Below are positions 36,801 to 51,600 of a stretch of 64,000 bases of DNA, one piece after another. Source of the DNA: Phallusia mammillata (lineage: Eukaryota; Chordata; Ascidiacea; Phlebobranchia; Ascidiidae); contig QLIY01000721.1 of NCBI GenBank assembly GCA_003260075.1, forward strand, positions 1 through 64,000. The letters run 5' to 3'. Both the position numbers and the translations under genes were made by a program. Position 1 is the first letter of the stretch, and every line of letters starts with the position of its first letter. The notes beneath the pieces were generated by a model. The model saw nothing but the letters and a program-made list of their open reading frames with translations, ran no database searches and had not been told where the DNA came from.

Positions 36801-37321
36801 TTGTTAAAATAAGTTATTGTGACTTTGTAGTTTGATAAAATGTTTTACGTTAAAGTAACTGGTATATTTTTTGCTAAATAATACTGTTCATTTACTTTTA
36901 CTGCAAGTGAATTTTACTTATATTTCACTACAGAGAAGACGGGCAACAGAATGAAAGTCAAAGCAAAGTTCTAATGAGAGATGAATTCCTGATGAGCCTT
37001 TCCAAGTTTGTTAAACATATTCAGAGGACAATGCAACAGTTGGAAGGTTGGTTTTATTGGGTTGAAATCCAACCAAACAACTTCACCATAACATCACCTT
37101 TTTTGTAACTGTACCCACCAAATGCTCTGTGATTAGTTCTTTAAAATTCTTTGTTCATATGAGTTGGTTTTATTGGGGACAAAATCGACCAAAAATAACC
37201 TCCTAATGCTTGGTGGTTTGTTCTTTAAAAAATATTTGATGGTATGAGATGAACATGTTTTAGTCCATGTGTAGTCAACACACAGGTAGCCAAATTCATT
37301 TGCTACAAAATTCAAAGTAAA

Positions 37322-37400
<79 letters not shown>

Positions 37401-37789
37401 AGTTTGTGGTGTTAACACACATAATGTTTTGTTTCTGAAATGCACATTCAAGGTGATTTATGATGTACACGTAATAAGCATTGTTAACATATCTGAAAAA
37501 CACTCATTATTTTAATTGTTATTGTAAGCTTTCTAAAACCATGATTTGGATACTCCATGTTAAACAAAAATTACATAAGTGCACAAAAGCAATATTGTAA
37601 GATTGAACTAAGCATCTTTTATAAACTCCAGGTGAGATTCGACTGGACATTCCGGCCCTGAACTTAGATGGACATGTGTCAGAATTGTCTAGGAAACCGT
37701 TGCTTGTTGACCAGATAGAGACAGCTTGTGGAAATTGGCAACATCAAATATCTGCTGCCATCGACCAACAGCTTAAAAAGAAACCGCAG
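33847..37789 (+). other. DNAH10: Dynein exons 1-9: N-terminal region with acidic low-complexity linker
   Basis: Exons are 33847-33921, 34242-34392, 34788-34925, 35363-35472, 35736-35813, 35940-36086, 36565-36671, 36934-37046 and 37632-37789. The first two encode [15 protein letters not shown] and [20 protein letters not shown]. Exons 3 and 4 are a Ser/Asp/Glu/Pro-rich spacer ([27 protein letters not shown]). Exon 6 carries [15 protein letters not shown]. The intron before exon 9 contains a 78-base G run (37322-37399). Confidence 0.75.
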
Positions 37790-40700
37790 GTATTTCTTTG
37801 ACTTTTTTTTGCTTGGCCTGCATAACAACACTAGCACCTCAGTTTTTAAGCGCGCCTGGTTTAGGAAAAGTTTTAATAAAACAAGCCTGATTCGAGCCGG
37901 ATTTAAATTATGTTCAGGTCAGATTCAGAGGTTGTACTTTCAGGTTTCTGACCTGGTTACTCTGAGGTGAATATTTTATTAGTTTATTGCATTTTGTGCC
38001 AGAAACTGGTCGGAAAGCACTATTTTCTTCAGAGTTTGTGTATTGCCATTAGATGTTAACATCGAGGTGTCAAATCAGAGTTGTAGACAGGCCGGAAATT
38101 AGACCCCGAGCCCAGAAGTACTAGTCAAAAATTCAGCTCCAACCCAATTTGGTTCAAAAGCCCAACCTGCTTTGCACTTAATAAATATTTTTTTTGATTT
38201 TTTTGTGAAACCATGACCAAATTAAACGGCATTTTTCACACTTACTTGGGGGGGGGGAAAGCAAATATATTTCATAAATTATGCTTGTTTGAAAATTTTG
38301 CAGTTTTATGCTCCCACCCCATACCGCTTCATAATACGGTGCAGATACAGCGTGTTCAGCCATTATCCACCTGACACTACTTGCGCTCCATAACGGTTCA
38401 CCGTTGCTCAGCTATTTCCAGCTTAGTGATTGTGTTAGTGCAACTATGTGGCTATGCGTTTTTTTCACCAACAATCTTAATTAACTCAACAGTTACCAAA
38501 TTAAAAAAAAAAATTAAAAAAAATGTTACACTTTCTTGCAGGGCAACGGGCCTCTCGCCGAAATCGATTACTGGAGAGAACGAAACGCGGCTCTAAGTGC
38601 TTTAACTGAACAGTTGAAACTTCCAACCGTCACAAAAATGTTGGATATTCTTGCTCAAAAACCTGACACGGCTGCTCTGTCGAACTTTAAAATGAGCAGA
38701 GACGAGCTGGGAAAGTTTTACACTGAAGCTAAGGATAATGTCAGGTTTCTTACTACACTGGAAAGGCATTTCAAGGTAATTTACCATCATATTAAGGAAC
38801 CCCTACTGCTACGTCTGATTTTTCTTTCATCTCTTTTCATAGTCAGTAGCTATTTACCCGTTTTATTTTTTCGTGGTTTGGACTTTTTTATTGCCAACAA
38901 AGTATTTTATACGTGAAAACTCGTTTGCAAACAAACACAATTAGATTAGTTTCGACAAATTGACAAACCTGGTTTGCAATCGGAAACTGGAAAAGGCGAT
39001 GTTTTTACCAATGTGCCAAAAAGTTGTTGAATATTAAACAATAAAAATGAGGAAATATGCCACATTAATAGTGTTGTGATATTCGTTTGACTTCATATCG
39101 ATTTCAACTGTTTTTTTTTAGAATCTTACGCACGGTTCTGGTTTCAACATTGTGGTCGAAACGATTCCTTCGATGATGAACGCGCTGAGGATGGTGTGGA
39201 TTATATCAAGGTATTGTGTTGTGTAATACAATAGGTTACATACAGACGATAATATCTCACATGCTTTTAGGCCTATGTGTAACATGATATATTGCTTTGT
39301 ACTGTATTAAGGCCTAGAGCAGTGGTTCTTAACCTTTTTTCCTTGCTGCACCCCTTTCAAATCACCAACCAATTTTCGCACCCCNTTGCTGCACCCCTTT
39401 CAAATCACTAACCAATTTTCGCTCCCCCTTCTGTAATTGCTTAAATAGAATAGACCTAACCAACCTTAATGATTCAGCATCCCCCGCACCCCCTAGGAAC
39501 AGTTCTCGCACCCCTGGTTAAGAACCCCTGGCCTAGAGTGTAATAGGTTTATCCAAAACACTGTTTTATAAAATAATGCTTTTCGTTTATCTTTCCGTTT
39601 CGCATCAAATTTAACAAAAAATTAAACTTAGATTTGGGAAACATTTTACTTATTTTAGACGTATGTGAAAAGTATTTTTAAATGTAAAACGCTAATTTAC
39701 GAGTAGGACTCATTTGAATAAGATAGAAACTGACGATGCCTTAATAGGCTATTTCTGTTTCAAATAAAACTTTACACTGACGCTGATCGTCTGCCACTCT
39801 TTATGAGTATATTTTGTACGCTAATTTACGATTTTTAATTCTTGCCTCTTTAAAGATATTCTAATCCTAACATTAACCAAAGTTTGTGTTTCTGTTCATA
39901 TGCATAAAAATCTTTTATGTATTGTTTTCACAAAAAAACTTACAGCCATATTGGGGGGGGGGGGGGGATGTGCTTTTTTAGACAAAAATGAACGATTTTA
40001 GGTATTAAAAGTCTGTTTAAACACTACACGCTTATGAACGATTTTTAACACTTGCCCAGGTAATGATTAATCATTCAATGTAAAACTAACAAAAAATTAT
40101 TGTCATCCTTGTTTACATACAGACATTACAACAAGGATGAACGGATGGTTCCGCTGATGGAGAGGATCGCATGGGAACTGGCTGAACGAGTTTCACGAGT
40201 CATCAACATCAGAACGATATACAGAGAACCTCCGATGGCTGTAAGTTTTATGTAACCCTATACTTTCCTGTATAAAGTGGGGGGGGGGGTGCATGGGAAC
40301 TCGCTGAAAGAGTTTCACGAGTCATCAACATCAGAACGATATACAGAGAACCACCGATGGCTGTAAGTTTTATGTAACCCTATACTTTCCTGTATAAAGT
40401 GTGCGTAGTATATTATATAATCACAAATCACCAGAGACTAAGTATGGGCAATGGAAACAACAGTCGCGTATATTAACAGGCTGTTAGCTGTAAAACCTTG
40501 ATAAGTCTACCGTTTTTTTTAAGAGATATATTACGCCTGAGATAAGTGATAGGCATTTTAACCTTTTACTGAAACGGAAATATATATAACCAAGTATTAC
40601 TCTTTCAGCAGTTTTATCGTAAACAATTGACGTTTCGACGTCCCATACAAGACGCCTTCATCAGGATAATGATTATAATGATTATTCAATCGCATATCTT

Positions 40701-43700
40701 GCAAGACAAATTTCTTATAAAGCGACAAATTGCAACCAATAAAGCGACAATTGATGGCAATATCTTATTTATGGACATATATGTGTTTTAGATAAATGGT
40801 GGATGACTTTTGACTTGTTTACAGTCTGATACTTTGCTGAGTTGATTTTAAGTTGATCCAGTGGTTCCTATTCGGTTTACCACGATAGTGTAGGGCATTT
40901 TATTGCTTTTGTAATCACTAATGTGCTCCTTAATAGCCCCTTGGCAAATTCTCTGACCTAAATTAAGTCTTGCTATTTGCAGGTAAAAGCCAAGACAGCC
41001 GAGGCCAGGCACATGTTGTTGCTTTGGCGGGAAATGTACTTCGATGTCCGGGCTAAAATTGAGGCGTCGGGTCGAGATGCGCGATGGGAGTTCGACAGAA
41101 AGAGACTTTTCGAGCGAACTGACTACATGGCCGATATATGTCAGAACCTACACAACGTTGCACAAGTTAGACTTGTTTTTATTTGAAATGGGGGGGGGGA
41201 AAGTGTTGATTTTAAAAACATATTAGTTTTCTTATTTCATCATCATCTGTAACTTTTCGATTCAAAAAAGGGGGGGGGGTATGTTGTTGCTTTGGCGGGA
41301 AATGTACTTCGATGTCCGGGCGAAAATTGAGGCGTCGGGTCGAGATGCAAGATGGGAATTCGACAGGAAGCGGCTTTTCGAGCGAACTGACTACATGGCC
41401 GATATATGCCAGAACCTACACAACGTTGCACAAGTTAGACTTGTTTTTATTTGAAATAAGTTGCTGTTTTGTTAAGTATGTCCCAGTATCGCAAATAATT
41501 GCTGACTGTTTTAAATTGGTCTTAATTTTAAAAATTTATTGGTTTGCCAAAAACACATCTGTAGATGGCTAAACAGTTTTAACTGATGTTTGTTAAACTG
41601 AAACCAATGGTATTCCAATCAGTAACTACTAGGATGTGAGGCTTGCATTTAAATATTTTTTCTTGCTGAAGTGTTGATTTTAAAAACATATAGATTAGTT
41701 TTCTTATTTCATCATCATCTGTAACTTTTCGATTCAAAAAACAGGATTTTACTTTTTCGATTAATTTGATGATGTCATGCCTAGTTCCTATTATTTTTGC
41801 ATGTTTTTGTTGTTACATTCTGTTAAATGGGTTTATGCCCCAAATACTTTTACTATTTGCGTTTAATTTATCAAATGAAACAATCATAGGTCTTGGAGGA
41901 GTTTTACAACATTTTTGGTCCTGAGCTAAAAGCGGTCACTGGCGACCCCAAGCGGATCGAAGATGTGTTGAAGCGAGTTGACGGATTAGTCGGTCCCATT
42001 GAATCTGTGAAGGCTGATCCGTTTGAGTTGAAATCAGCTCAATCTTGGAAGTCTGTGATGAACTGGTTCGAAAGGGAAGTTCAAGCCATTGAAGGTGGGA
42101 AAAGTTATTCAGTTTTGTAGCATGTGTGGATTTTGTGGATTTGTTTAATGAAGGGGGGGGGGCCCGTTTGAGTTGAAATCAGCTCAGTCATGGAAGTCTG
42201 TGATGAACTGGTTCGAAAGGGAAGTCCAAGCCATTGAAGGTGTGAAAAGTTTATTCAGTTTTGTAGCATGTGTGGATTTTGTGGATTTGTTTAATGAACG
42301 CTTTTTGTCTTTGATATAACGCACGGGTTGTAAACCTTTTTCGGCGAATTTCTCTCTTAACAATTCAAAACATTTTTATTCTTCCCTTATATGCTACATA
42401 GTATATGCTAAACCATACAACTATCTTTTACAATTGGGCATTTTATCAACTTCACAGGCTATATTACCATAGCTAAACTGTCTATTTACAAACAACATTT
42501 ACAAATTAGAGTAACTTTCTCCCCTCAATAGCTTATTTCTCCCCTCAAGTTTAAAATTCATCCCTGTTTGGAAAGCACTGGTATAACGCATTTTTTTGCT
42601 AAATTGCTGACAAATTACAAAGCTGAATATAAGTGACATAAAAACGTTTTTTTTTGTTAAAAAAATATTTGACAAAACTATAGGAACAGTGTTTCAAAAT
42701 ATCACTATGTCATGGTTTTACACATGTTTATCGAATCCCACCGCAGCCTACATTTTTTTATTCATGCCTTGTCGCATGGAATTGGTTGGAAGCATGCTTG
42801 ATTTGCCCATTTAAATTGCGGTTGGTAAAGTTTTTGTAATTTCTCAGTTGAAGCGAAACGTTTCATCGACGAATCGTTCAAGACACTTCGGTCGGCAGAG
42901 GGCGCCTTTGACATGCTTTTGAAGTTCAAGCACATCAGGTCACGTGAGGCTATCAACAACCAGATGATGATGAAGTTCAACGACATTCTTGCGCAATACA
43001 TGAAAGAGGCGAGTGGTTTTCTCAGTAATATGTCCCTGTTTTGGGCCACGAAGTTGTATGAAAAAAATCTTTTTCTGTGATGACTGTTTGCGGCTTTTCA
43101 CTTCAAGCTCTAGACTCGAGTGTTGGAGCTTAAAATGTCAAATGTTTTTAAAAATATGCCGTAACACTTTGTACGGGACCCGATGTACAATTAAAAACGA
43201 ACATGCATTCGTTGTTACTGGGAGCAGCCATCGATCACGACACACACTTATGTAAATGATATTGCGCCAGGCCTATTAAAGGCAGCAAAACTTACGGTAT
43301 AACATTTTCAATAGGCTATGATAAATATTAAACATATACTTTTTTTAAATAAGTTATAGTACGTGTGAAACAACTTTAAAAAAATAGTTTCCCTAAAAAC
43401 ATTTAATATGATCCTTAACAATCTCCTTTATTGGCAATCATGTGACTGACTCTTCATCTACCACTAGGTGGAGGTCATCCATCGACTTTTCATCCAAGGG
43501 AAAGCTGATCCTCCGCTCACCAAGAACCAACCTCCGGCAGCGGGGGGGGGGAGTCATAGTACGTGTAAAACAACTTAAAAAATAAGTTTTCTTTGAAAAA
43601 ACGTTTAAAATATGACCTTTAACAACCACATCTGTTGGCAATCACGTGACTAACTCTTCTTCTGCCTCTAGGTGGAGGTCATCCATCGACTTTTCACCCA

Positions 43701-45603
43701 AGGGAAAGCTGATCCTCCGCTCACCAAGAACCAACCTCCGGCAGCAGGAGCCATCTCGTGGGAGCGATCTCTCTTCAACCGGATGAAACACACCATCATC
43801 AGGTTCCAGTCGGTCGACGATATGTTGGCAACTGAACAAGGCAGAGCGGTACGATAGTCTGCTGAAAGTAGATCATATTAAAGTTGTTTCCTTTAGAGTG
43901 TATGACCCGTATGCAATATTATATTATATAATAAGTTATTAGATAAAAAATAATGACGGTAACATGAGATAAAAGACATTTGCGATCCGATTACACTTCT
44001 CAGCACAGTTCACCTTAAGAGCTCCTGTTGGATTTGTTTTGATTCTTAAACCTCGTATAAGAGATGTAAAAAATAGTTACGAAATATTAAAAAACGTTGA
44101 AATAACAGTGATTTTGTAATTTTCTTATCACATTTTCCGTATTAATGTCCATTTTTTTTCAGTGATAAAACTATTTCAAGAAAAGAGTCAAAATAGGCAA
44201 TTGAACATGTTTTTTGTTTGGATGTTTAAATTACTTATTATATCAAATTTAAACAGTTGTAGCTTGCTTATGCACAAGACAAAACATGCAAAGTATCTTA
44301 ACTGAAAAATAATAATAGAATAAATAGTAAATACCCTTTTCACTGGTTTTACTTGCTCCTTGGTTTCACATTTATTTTGAGAATGACATAAGAAATGTCA
44401 AAACGTCATGTTTTTTGCAAATATATTGGCTTTTCTGTTTCTTGTCAAAATGAATTCGTTTTGCGACTTAAATTGGAATTATGTTCTTGGTTTAATTTTC
44501 TACTGTTATTGAAAATTAAATTTTATCTTTTTATCTCAGGCCAAAATGAAGTATTTGACGGTTGCACGTCAGATGAAAGATTTCGAAGACGCCACATACC
44601 AGCAATGGATCGATTACGTAGAGAGTATACTTCCGGGTTTGTTGAAGCGAAATCTTCTCACACGTCCCCTCCCACCGGCCACCCCTGGCGCAGGGAGTGC
44701 ATCAGGAGCCCCCCAAACACCCGCCCAAGTTGACGTCATTGAGTCGAGTGACGACATAGCCGATATGTTTTCACCAGGTGAGGTGACGTCATATTGGTAG
44801 ATCTGTGGTGTGACGTCGAATATTTAAACGAATTTACAAGTAAAATAAAAACAAATCTTTTGTCGTGGTAATTGGAAATGTCATTCTGATTTGCTGTTAT
44901 ATTTATATTGCGTGTACGTTTAGTATGGAATTACAGACAAAACATTGTTTTTTTCAAAAGCTCAATTTGATCACCAATCATTTTCACGCCATGCCTGTGG
45001 GAATTTTCAAAATTTGATTGGTCCCAAAGTGTTCCCTGCAGACCATTCTAAACTATCATTTACTGGCTTGATGCTTTCAAACTTCCAAACTAGCTTTCCA
45101 AACATAAAGCAAGCAACGAACCGTTATGGACATTTTATGTAAACTTTGCAAACCTTTTAAACTGATTTTCTTATATTTGTTAAAGATTCACGGAGCAACG
45201 GAGGCATTCAATACGTCGTCCAATTTGCCCCCGAACTACACGAAATAGTCACAGAGACGAAATACATGGAACAGCTTGGCTTTTCTGTTCCTGAACTCGC
45301 TCGTAATGTCGCTCTACAGGAAGATAAATACTTCGGTTATGTGAACGGACTTATTAAGATGTTGAAGCGATATCACACATTGCTGTCATCCCTTGATCTT
45401 GCCGAGGTACGGTGATGGTTGTTTATGGCGTTTCTGTCGTGGGTTCGAATCCCACCGCATGCTAGACGGATATGCTTGGCTGACGGGCCTGATCTATTCT
45501 CCTTGAAAGCCCAACTTACATATGTGATTGCTATATCTCTATACAGTGTTTTTTTTGAGGTGTTTTGGGGGACCGAAACGTTCCCCCAAATTTCTCCAGC
45601 GGT

Positions 45604-45665
<62 letters not shown>

Positions 45666-48600
45666 CTATATATGACGTTATTGTTTGGATGGTTTTTTTT
45701 TGGTTATTTGCAATTGGTGCTCTCATTTTTTGGCGTATGCTAATGAGATTTGACTTTTAAATCCTGTTGTACTAGCCGTCCTGGCAAGAAATATATTTCT
45801 CTGCTATTTCTGGTTTATGTCATTCCCAGGCTTTACATCACACACGATTTAAACATTGTTTTTAAAAAAAAAAAAAAAAACTTGCTTGTTACTGCTGGTT
45901 ACAAAAGTTTTTTTTACATGTTTCAATGGTTTACATTTAATGCTTTTTGTTTTTTGTAAGGCCCAACTTTTGGAGAATCACATCAGCGAACTGAGGAGGG
46001 TTCTCAAACCCGGTTACAAGCGACTCAATTGGAATTCACTGGGAATACAGGTGAACTAAAGACTCACAGTTGTATTATTGCAAANTTTTTTTAAAAAAAA
46101 AAAAAAACTTGCTTGTTACTGCTGGTTACAAAAGTTTTTTTTACATGTTTCAATGGTTTACATTTAATGCTTTTTGTTTTTTGTAAGGCCCAACTTTTGG
46201 AGAATCACATCAGCGAACTGAGGAGGGTTCTCAAACCCGGTTACAAGCGACTCAATTGGAATTCACTGGGAATACAGGTGAACTAAAGACTCACAGTTGT
46301 ATTATTGCAAAGCAAAAAAATCTCTCAGATTTTACTCAAAAAGCGTTTTTATCAGTAGAACAGACCACTGATGTTAATTGCACATCGAATTTCCCCCAGC
46401 ATTTTTATGCAAATAACAAAGACACTGAAGGCGAGAATTTCGCACCAAACATATGCTTTTGGGTTTATGAACCCAATGCGACTAATCAAAATATGCAATT
46501 ACCCAGTACTTTTGAACTGGAACTTTATTAAGATAAGGTTCAAAAGTCCGTTTCAAATATTCAGCCCTTAACAAAATTAAAACCTGATCACATCGTATAT
46601 TGGTATCTAAAATTATTTGTTCCTTTGTTTATCGTGCATTGTACTACGCGCATTCAGTATTATTTACCCTGATGAAGGCGACCTGTATAGGACGTCACAC
46701 GTCGGAATAAAAATACAATTGCTAGAAGAGCTCTAAAAACTTGTTATCTAATGGTTGTTACGAGATTAATATATGTAAGCAATCCGTTGTTCTGCCATAT
46801 TAGTTTTGTTTTCGAAATCTGTAAAGGGGTTAAACGAGAGAAAAAAATATTAGAACATCGTTTATTTCTGTCAAACACAACTATAACAACTAAATCATTT
46901 TTTATGTCAGGATTACATTACACGGTGTGGAGTTGCTTTGGGCAAGTTTGAGTCTTTGGTCAATCAGATACAGAAGAATGCCAAGGACATCGACAACAGA
47001 ATTCAGACAATCAAGAACGCGAATCTGTTTAAAAGACTTCCCGCAAAAGTTGGTGGTGAACTGCCTAGCGTCAAGGTACCTTATTAATGTGTGTGTTGTT
47101 GTGCATGTGTTTGTTTGTATGTTTGTGCGTGCGCGCGCGTTTTTTTTGTGTGTTTATGTGCGCTAGTGTGTTTCTGTGTATTTGTGTGTTTTAAAATAAG
47201 GCTATTTTGGTGCGAATCAACGTTAAAAAGGCAATCATAATCTACATTGTACAAGATTGAAAATGTTAAAGTTTTTCTGATTTTTTTGTGCAAAAATGAA
47301 AACCGCAATTTCCTATTTGTTTTTTTTTTCAATTTAAATTCTGTTACAATAGGAATTTTACGAGCACATCGAGCAGGAACGATTTAAAGATCTCGAAACT
47401 TTAAGTCGCAAATATCGGGCGATCGGCCCCTTGCTCACAAAAATGGAGGGTCTCGTTGCCCATACCAACACAGGGAAATCCCCCAGACTGCACCGGTGAG
47501 TGAAACAGATTTGCATCTTCATAACTTGACTTTAATGCCTCGTAAAGGGTTTCAATTTTACCAAGTTTGTGTTTTTTTCCGGCAACCACTATTTGCGTAT
47601 TTTGTGACAACCTTAATACTCGGTTTAATATGAAACGTTTGTTGGTAAACATGATTTAGCAATGAAATTTCATATGGTTCTGGTTTAATAAATGACATGA
47701 TGATGATATTTGTGTTCAAACATTTAGTAAAAAAGGGCTACTAATGCCACTACAGTACTGTATAGCATTTTTTGTTTTTTCTTAACTTTTCTTTTTACTA
47801 ATTCCTGTAGGTATTACGAATACTGGGAACGTCAAATGTTTGACGCTCTGACCGAATTAGTTGTGAGAAATCTCAACAACTTTAACACAGGTTTGTTGGT
47901 TCAACTAAACTTTAAGTCTAACTCAATCATGACAGTCTGTTGTAAACATCGAGTACTGACCGGTTTGTAGCATAAATACCCGCATCTGCTTTCATGTTTT
48001 GAAGAGAAATTACTTCGACTAATCAATTTAGTTATTTATTTTTTTGCTGCGTTTAACTCCAGTGCTCCCTGAGAAAAAAATGCTGTAAATAAACTGAACT
48101 GAACAGCTTCTAAAGAACACAGGTGTTTTGCTATACTGTTAAAGTGCCTGGGGGGGGGGGGGTTAGATACAAATACAAATTTTTGATACAAATTTTTGAA
48201 AATTTAGTACAATCGCTACTATGACGTCACACGGGGGGGGGGGATTTCATTAAGGCCTGTGTATCTTTCTAGCCTCGTATATGTTATATATATGTTTTAC
48301 CTGGTCATAATTGTATTTTTTTGTTTCAACCAGCTTTAACCGGCAGCACACAGATGATGCAGGTCGAAACAATCCTCTCAACACCTGAAATTGTTCTCCA
48401 TCCTCCGGCGAACGAGGTTTACAAACTCACTGTACAGTGCGTCAGAGACTGCGTCGAGTCTACCAAAAACTTTGTCCGCTGGATGTCAGGTGAGAGACCA
48501 GTGCCAGAAACTCCATATAAACCGTAAATCGCCAATATATGGGTAGTTAGATACAAATACAAATTTTCGATACAAATTTTTGAAAATTTAGTACAATCGC

Positions 48601-51600
48601 TACTATGACGTCACACACATGGACACGATATTATGACGTCACAGACACGTGTACGAACGTAACTATAGATTGGTCGCTGTACTTTGTATTTTCTGAACTC
48701 AAATACTTGTCAAAAGGTTGTTCGGCACCTTGTGTACAAAAAGTATACAAAGGGTTGTTTATCATTCTCGAGACGTGACTTAACTTTCACTTATCATTGG
48801 ATGTTCGGCGTTTTCGGTACTGGTCCTGTGGCTCGCAACCTTTTCATAGATTTTAAGTAACTTCTTAGTACCCTTGGTCACCATGTCTAAAAAAAAACGT
48901 AGGCGATAAACTTAAAGGCAAAGAGTTCATCAGGATAGGAATTACTTCTTAACAGACACACTGTATAAATTTTAAACGTACTCAATTCTTTTTTTCATTT
49001 CAAAACAAAAAGAGGCTACACCACAGTGGAAATGTGGAGTATAGTCCCTTGTTATTTTGGTGGATGTTTCTAGTAAAGCTGTACTCACTGAAAAACAGCT
49101 TGTGGCCACCTGAGGGGCCATGGACCTCGGTTGAGAACCTCTGTACATAACTTCATGTCTTTAATTTTGCTCTACTTCACAGGAACATGCCTTGAGACAC
49201 CGGCACAGCACGCAGAAGGCCAGGATGAAGCAGTACTCATCACATTCTTCCAAGATGTTGCACTTAATCCTCGCATCGCTGAATTGTTCGGGACAGTGAC
49301 GGGAAATATGCAGAAGATCTTGTCATCACTCACAAAATTCCTCGGACAACGTAAAATGAAAAAAATGAGGGGGGGGGGGCTGAAAAACAGCTTGTGACCA
49401 CCTGGGGGGCCATGGACCTCGGTTGAGAACCTCTGTACATAATTTCATGTCTTTAATTTTGCTCTACTTCACAGGAACATGTCTTGAGACACCGGCACAG
49501 CACGCAGAAGGTCAGGATGAAGCAGTCCTCATCACTTTCTTCCAGGATGTTGCGCTCAATCCTCGCATCGCTGAATTGTTCGGAACAGTGACGGGAAATA
49601 TGCAGAAGATTCTGTCATCACTCACAAAATTCCTCGGACAACGTAAAATGAAAAAAATGAATTGTTCTGCCATTCATGTTGATTTGAGGACACAGTTAAC
49701 AATTAAAAAAAATTCGGAGTAATGTACTGTCCACTACTTTTGTAAAATACATTTTCTTGGTACGATAAAGACCACTGTAGTATGGAAACATAGAAAATGC
49801 CCAAATGTTTCTCAGTTAATGCGTTCTTTTATAGAACGATTACAAAAATATCTGTGTCCAAAAATAAAAGAAGGGCGTTACTAATGCAATTAAATGCTAA
49901 ATCCGGTTTACGCAACGACCAATTTGCCAATTTTTTTGTACGATTAGCTGGACTATCCCATTTACGATTGGCTGGACTATCCCATTTACGATTGGCTGGA
50001 CTATCCCATTATCTAGTGATGAGTAGTGGTTTCAACTTCCTATGCGATATATTATTGATGCGATTAACCGGATCATTCTGCATTAATTTACAATATTTTA
50101 AAAAATGTTTTCACACAGTATTGTATATTTGCATTACGGACTAACCCTATATCAGTCAACCGAAAACGTTTCAATTCAATTTTCACCGGGGGGGGGGTGA
50201 ATTTACAATATTTTAAAAAATGTTTTCACACAGTATTGTATATTGGCATTACGTACTAACCCTATATCAGTCAACCGAAAACGTTTCAATTCAATTTTCA
50301 CCAAACAATTTTTTATGTCACAGCCAAATGGAAGCGATACCGCGCCTTGTGGAAGCTGGAGCGAAATATAGTGATGGAAAAATTCGCAGCCAAAAACCCT
50401 TCCTGTGTCGCTTATGACGATAAACTTCTCTTCTACAGCAAGATAGCTGAGGATGTATTCTTGCAAGCTATGCCCAGAGTAAGTATGCTGACATGAAAAC
50501 ACATTAATCCTTTGTTATTTGATGTTGAAAACTTGATACTTATAAAAGTCTGAAAGTGTGGTAAGGCTGATTTTGTAATTGTAGCATTTTAGTAAAGTTG
50601 TAGCACACAGATGAATCCATTTAATTGCATACGCATTTTTTTAACAAGTGAAAGTACAAGGCATTGGTTCACAAAATGGGCGCGAATGTCCAAATGTGAG
50701 CGTTTTGAAACAGTATTAAACGAACAATATAAGCAATTTGGTGAAATGTTTTGTAATCTACAAACTGTTACGAGTGTGGTGCAGAATATATTTTGGAAAC
50801 AAATTTAAAGCCTACTATTTTCATGCAGGATGAACAATGTCTTCGACTCAACCTAGTTCCACTTGCGATGACGGTTAAAGAACACGCTCTAATGTGGGTT
50901 CAGTCACTTGGAAAACTACTGAACGATTCCGCGAAAGAAAATCTTTTCTCCTTACGAGACTTACTGGTTCGTATTGATCACCACAAACTAAAATGAAACC
51001 CATAAACACTTAAAACTTGCAAAGTAGATAGTGCAATAAGAAAACAAAAACGGTTTGTGGAATTAGTGTATTAAAGAAACTTAAAAATACGCATAAGTTA
51101 GATTTACAAAAGTGAAATTACAAAACTAAACAATACAACTTACAAACACTTTAAACTTACCAAGTAGATTACACACGCTTTGACAATGTGTTTTCGATTT
51201 TTCGGCTTTCTGAAAGTGTCCTTTAGGCCATCTATCTCTAAAAGGTAAATTTGACATGTTTTAAGGTAAAATAAGTAAGAAACATTTAAATTAAGCCGAA
51301 ATTAGACCCGGAATTCATATTTACAAAGGTAAAGTTACAACACAAGCTCGAATCAAGTCTGTTTCATACAAAAAGTCCGACTAAAAGCAGTGACCAAAAT
51401 TTCGCACTTTTCAAAGTTACAAAAAGATCAAAGTTACTGATAACATGTTATTGTCCATGTTATGTCCATGCAACAGCCTGTATTTAAATCGATAGGGGGG
51501 GGGGCACAAAAAGTCCGACTAAAAGCTGTGACCAAAATTTCGTTATTGTCCATGTTATGTCCATGCAACAGCCTGTATTTAAATCGATATAACATTTTAG

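Larger units (their letters stand above)
38542..50966 (+). other. DNAH10: Dynein exons 10-26: tail (DHC_N1)
   Basis: Exons are 38542-38775, 39122-39210, 40123-40240, 40983-41165, 41890-42094, 42848-43008, 43672-43848, 44540-44777, 45186-45406, 45961-46050, 46911-47075, 47353-47495, 47811-47890, 48334-48489, 49475-49642, 50324-50478 and 50829-50966. The tail signature begins [19 protein letters not shown]. Exon 20 has [16 protein letters not shown] and exon 25 has [15 protein letters not shown]. The exon ending at 43008 is followed by GC (GAG|gcgagt), a probable GC-AG intron. Six of these exons have a second full or partial copy nearby across a G run or n: 40290-40362, 41281-41433, 42163-42239, 43468-43541, 46188-46277 and 49183-49350. 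Confidence 0.78.

Noticed and set aside
45442..45455. A functional tRNA gene at the ggttcgaatcc box
   Set aside because: No A box, acceptor stem or cloverleaf can be formed; it fits a tRNA-derived SINE fragment. Similar B-box-like spots at about 12410, 13210, 36430 and 52590 were also rejected as tRNA genes.
49183..49642. Tandem exon duplication or mutually exclusive exons in the dynein gene
   Set aside because: The copies are nearly identical at nucleotide level, including intron flanks, and always abut a G run, so allele overlap explains them better.
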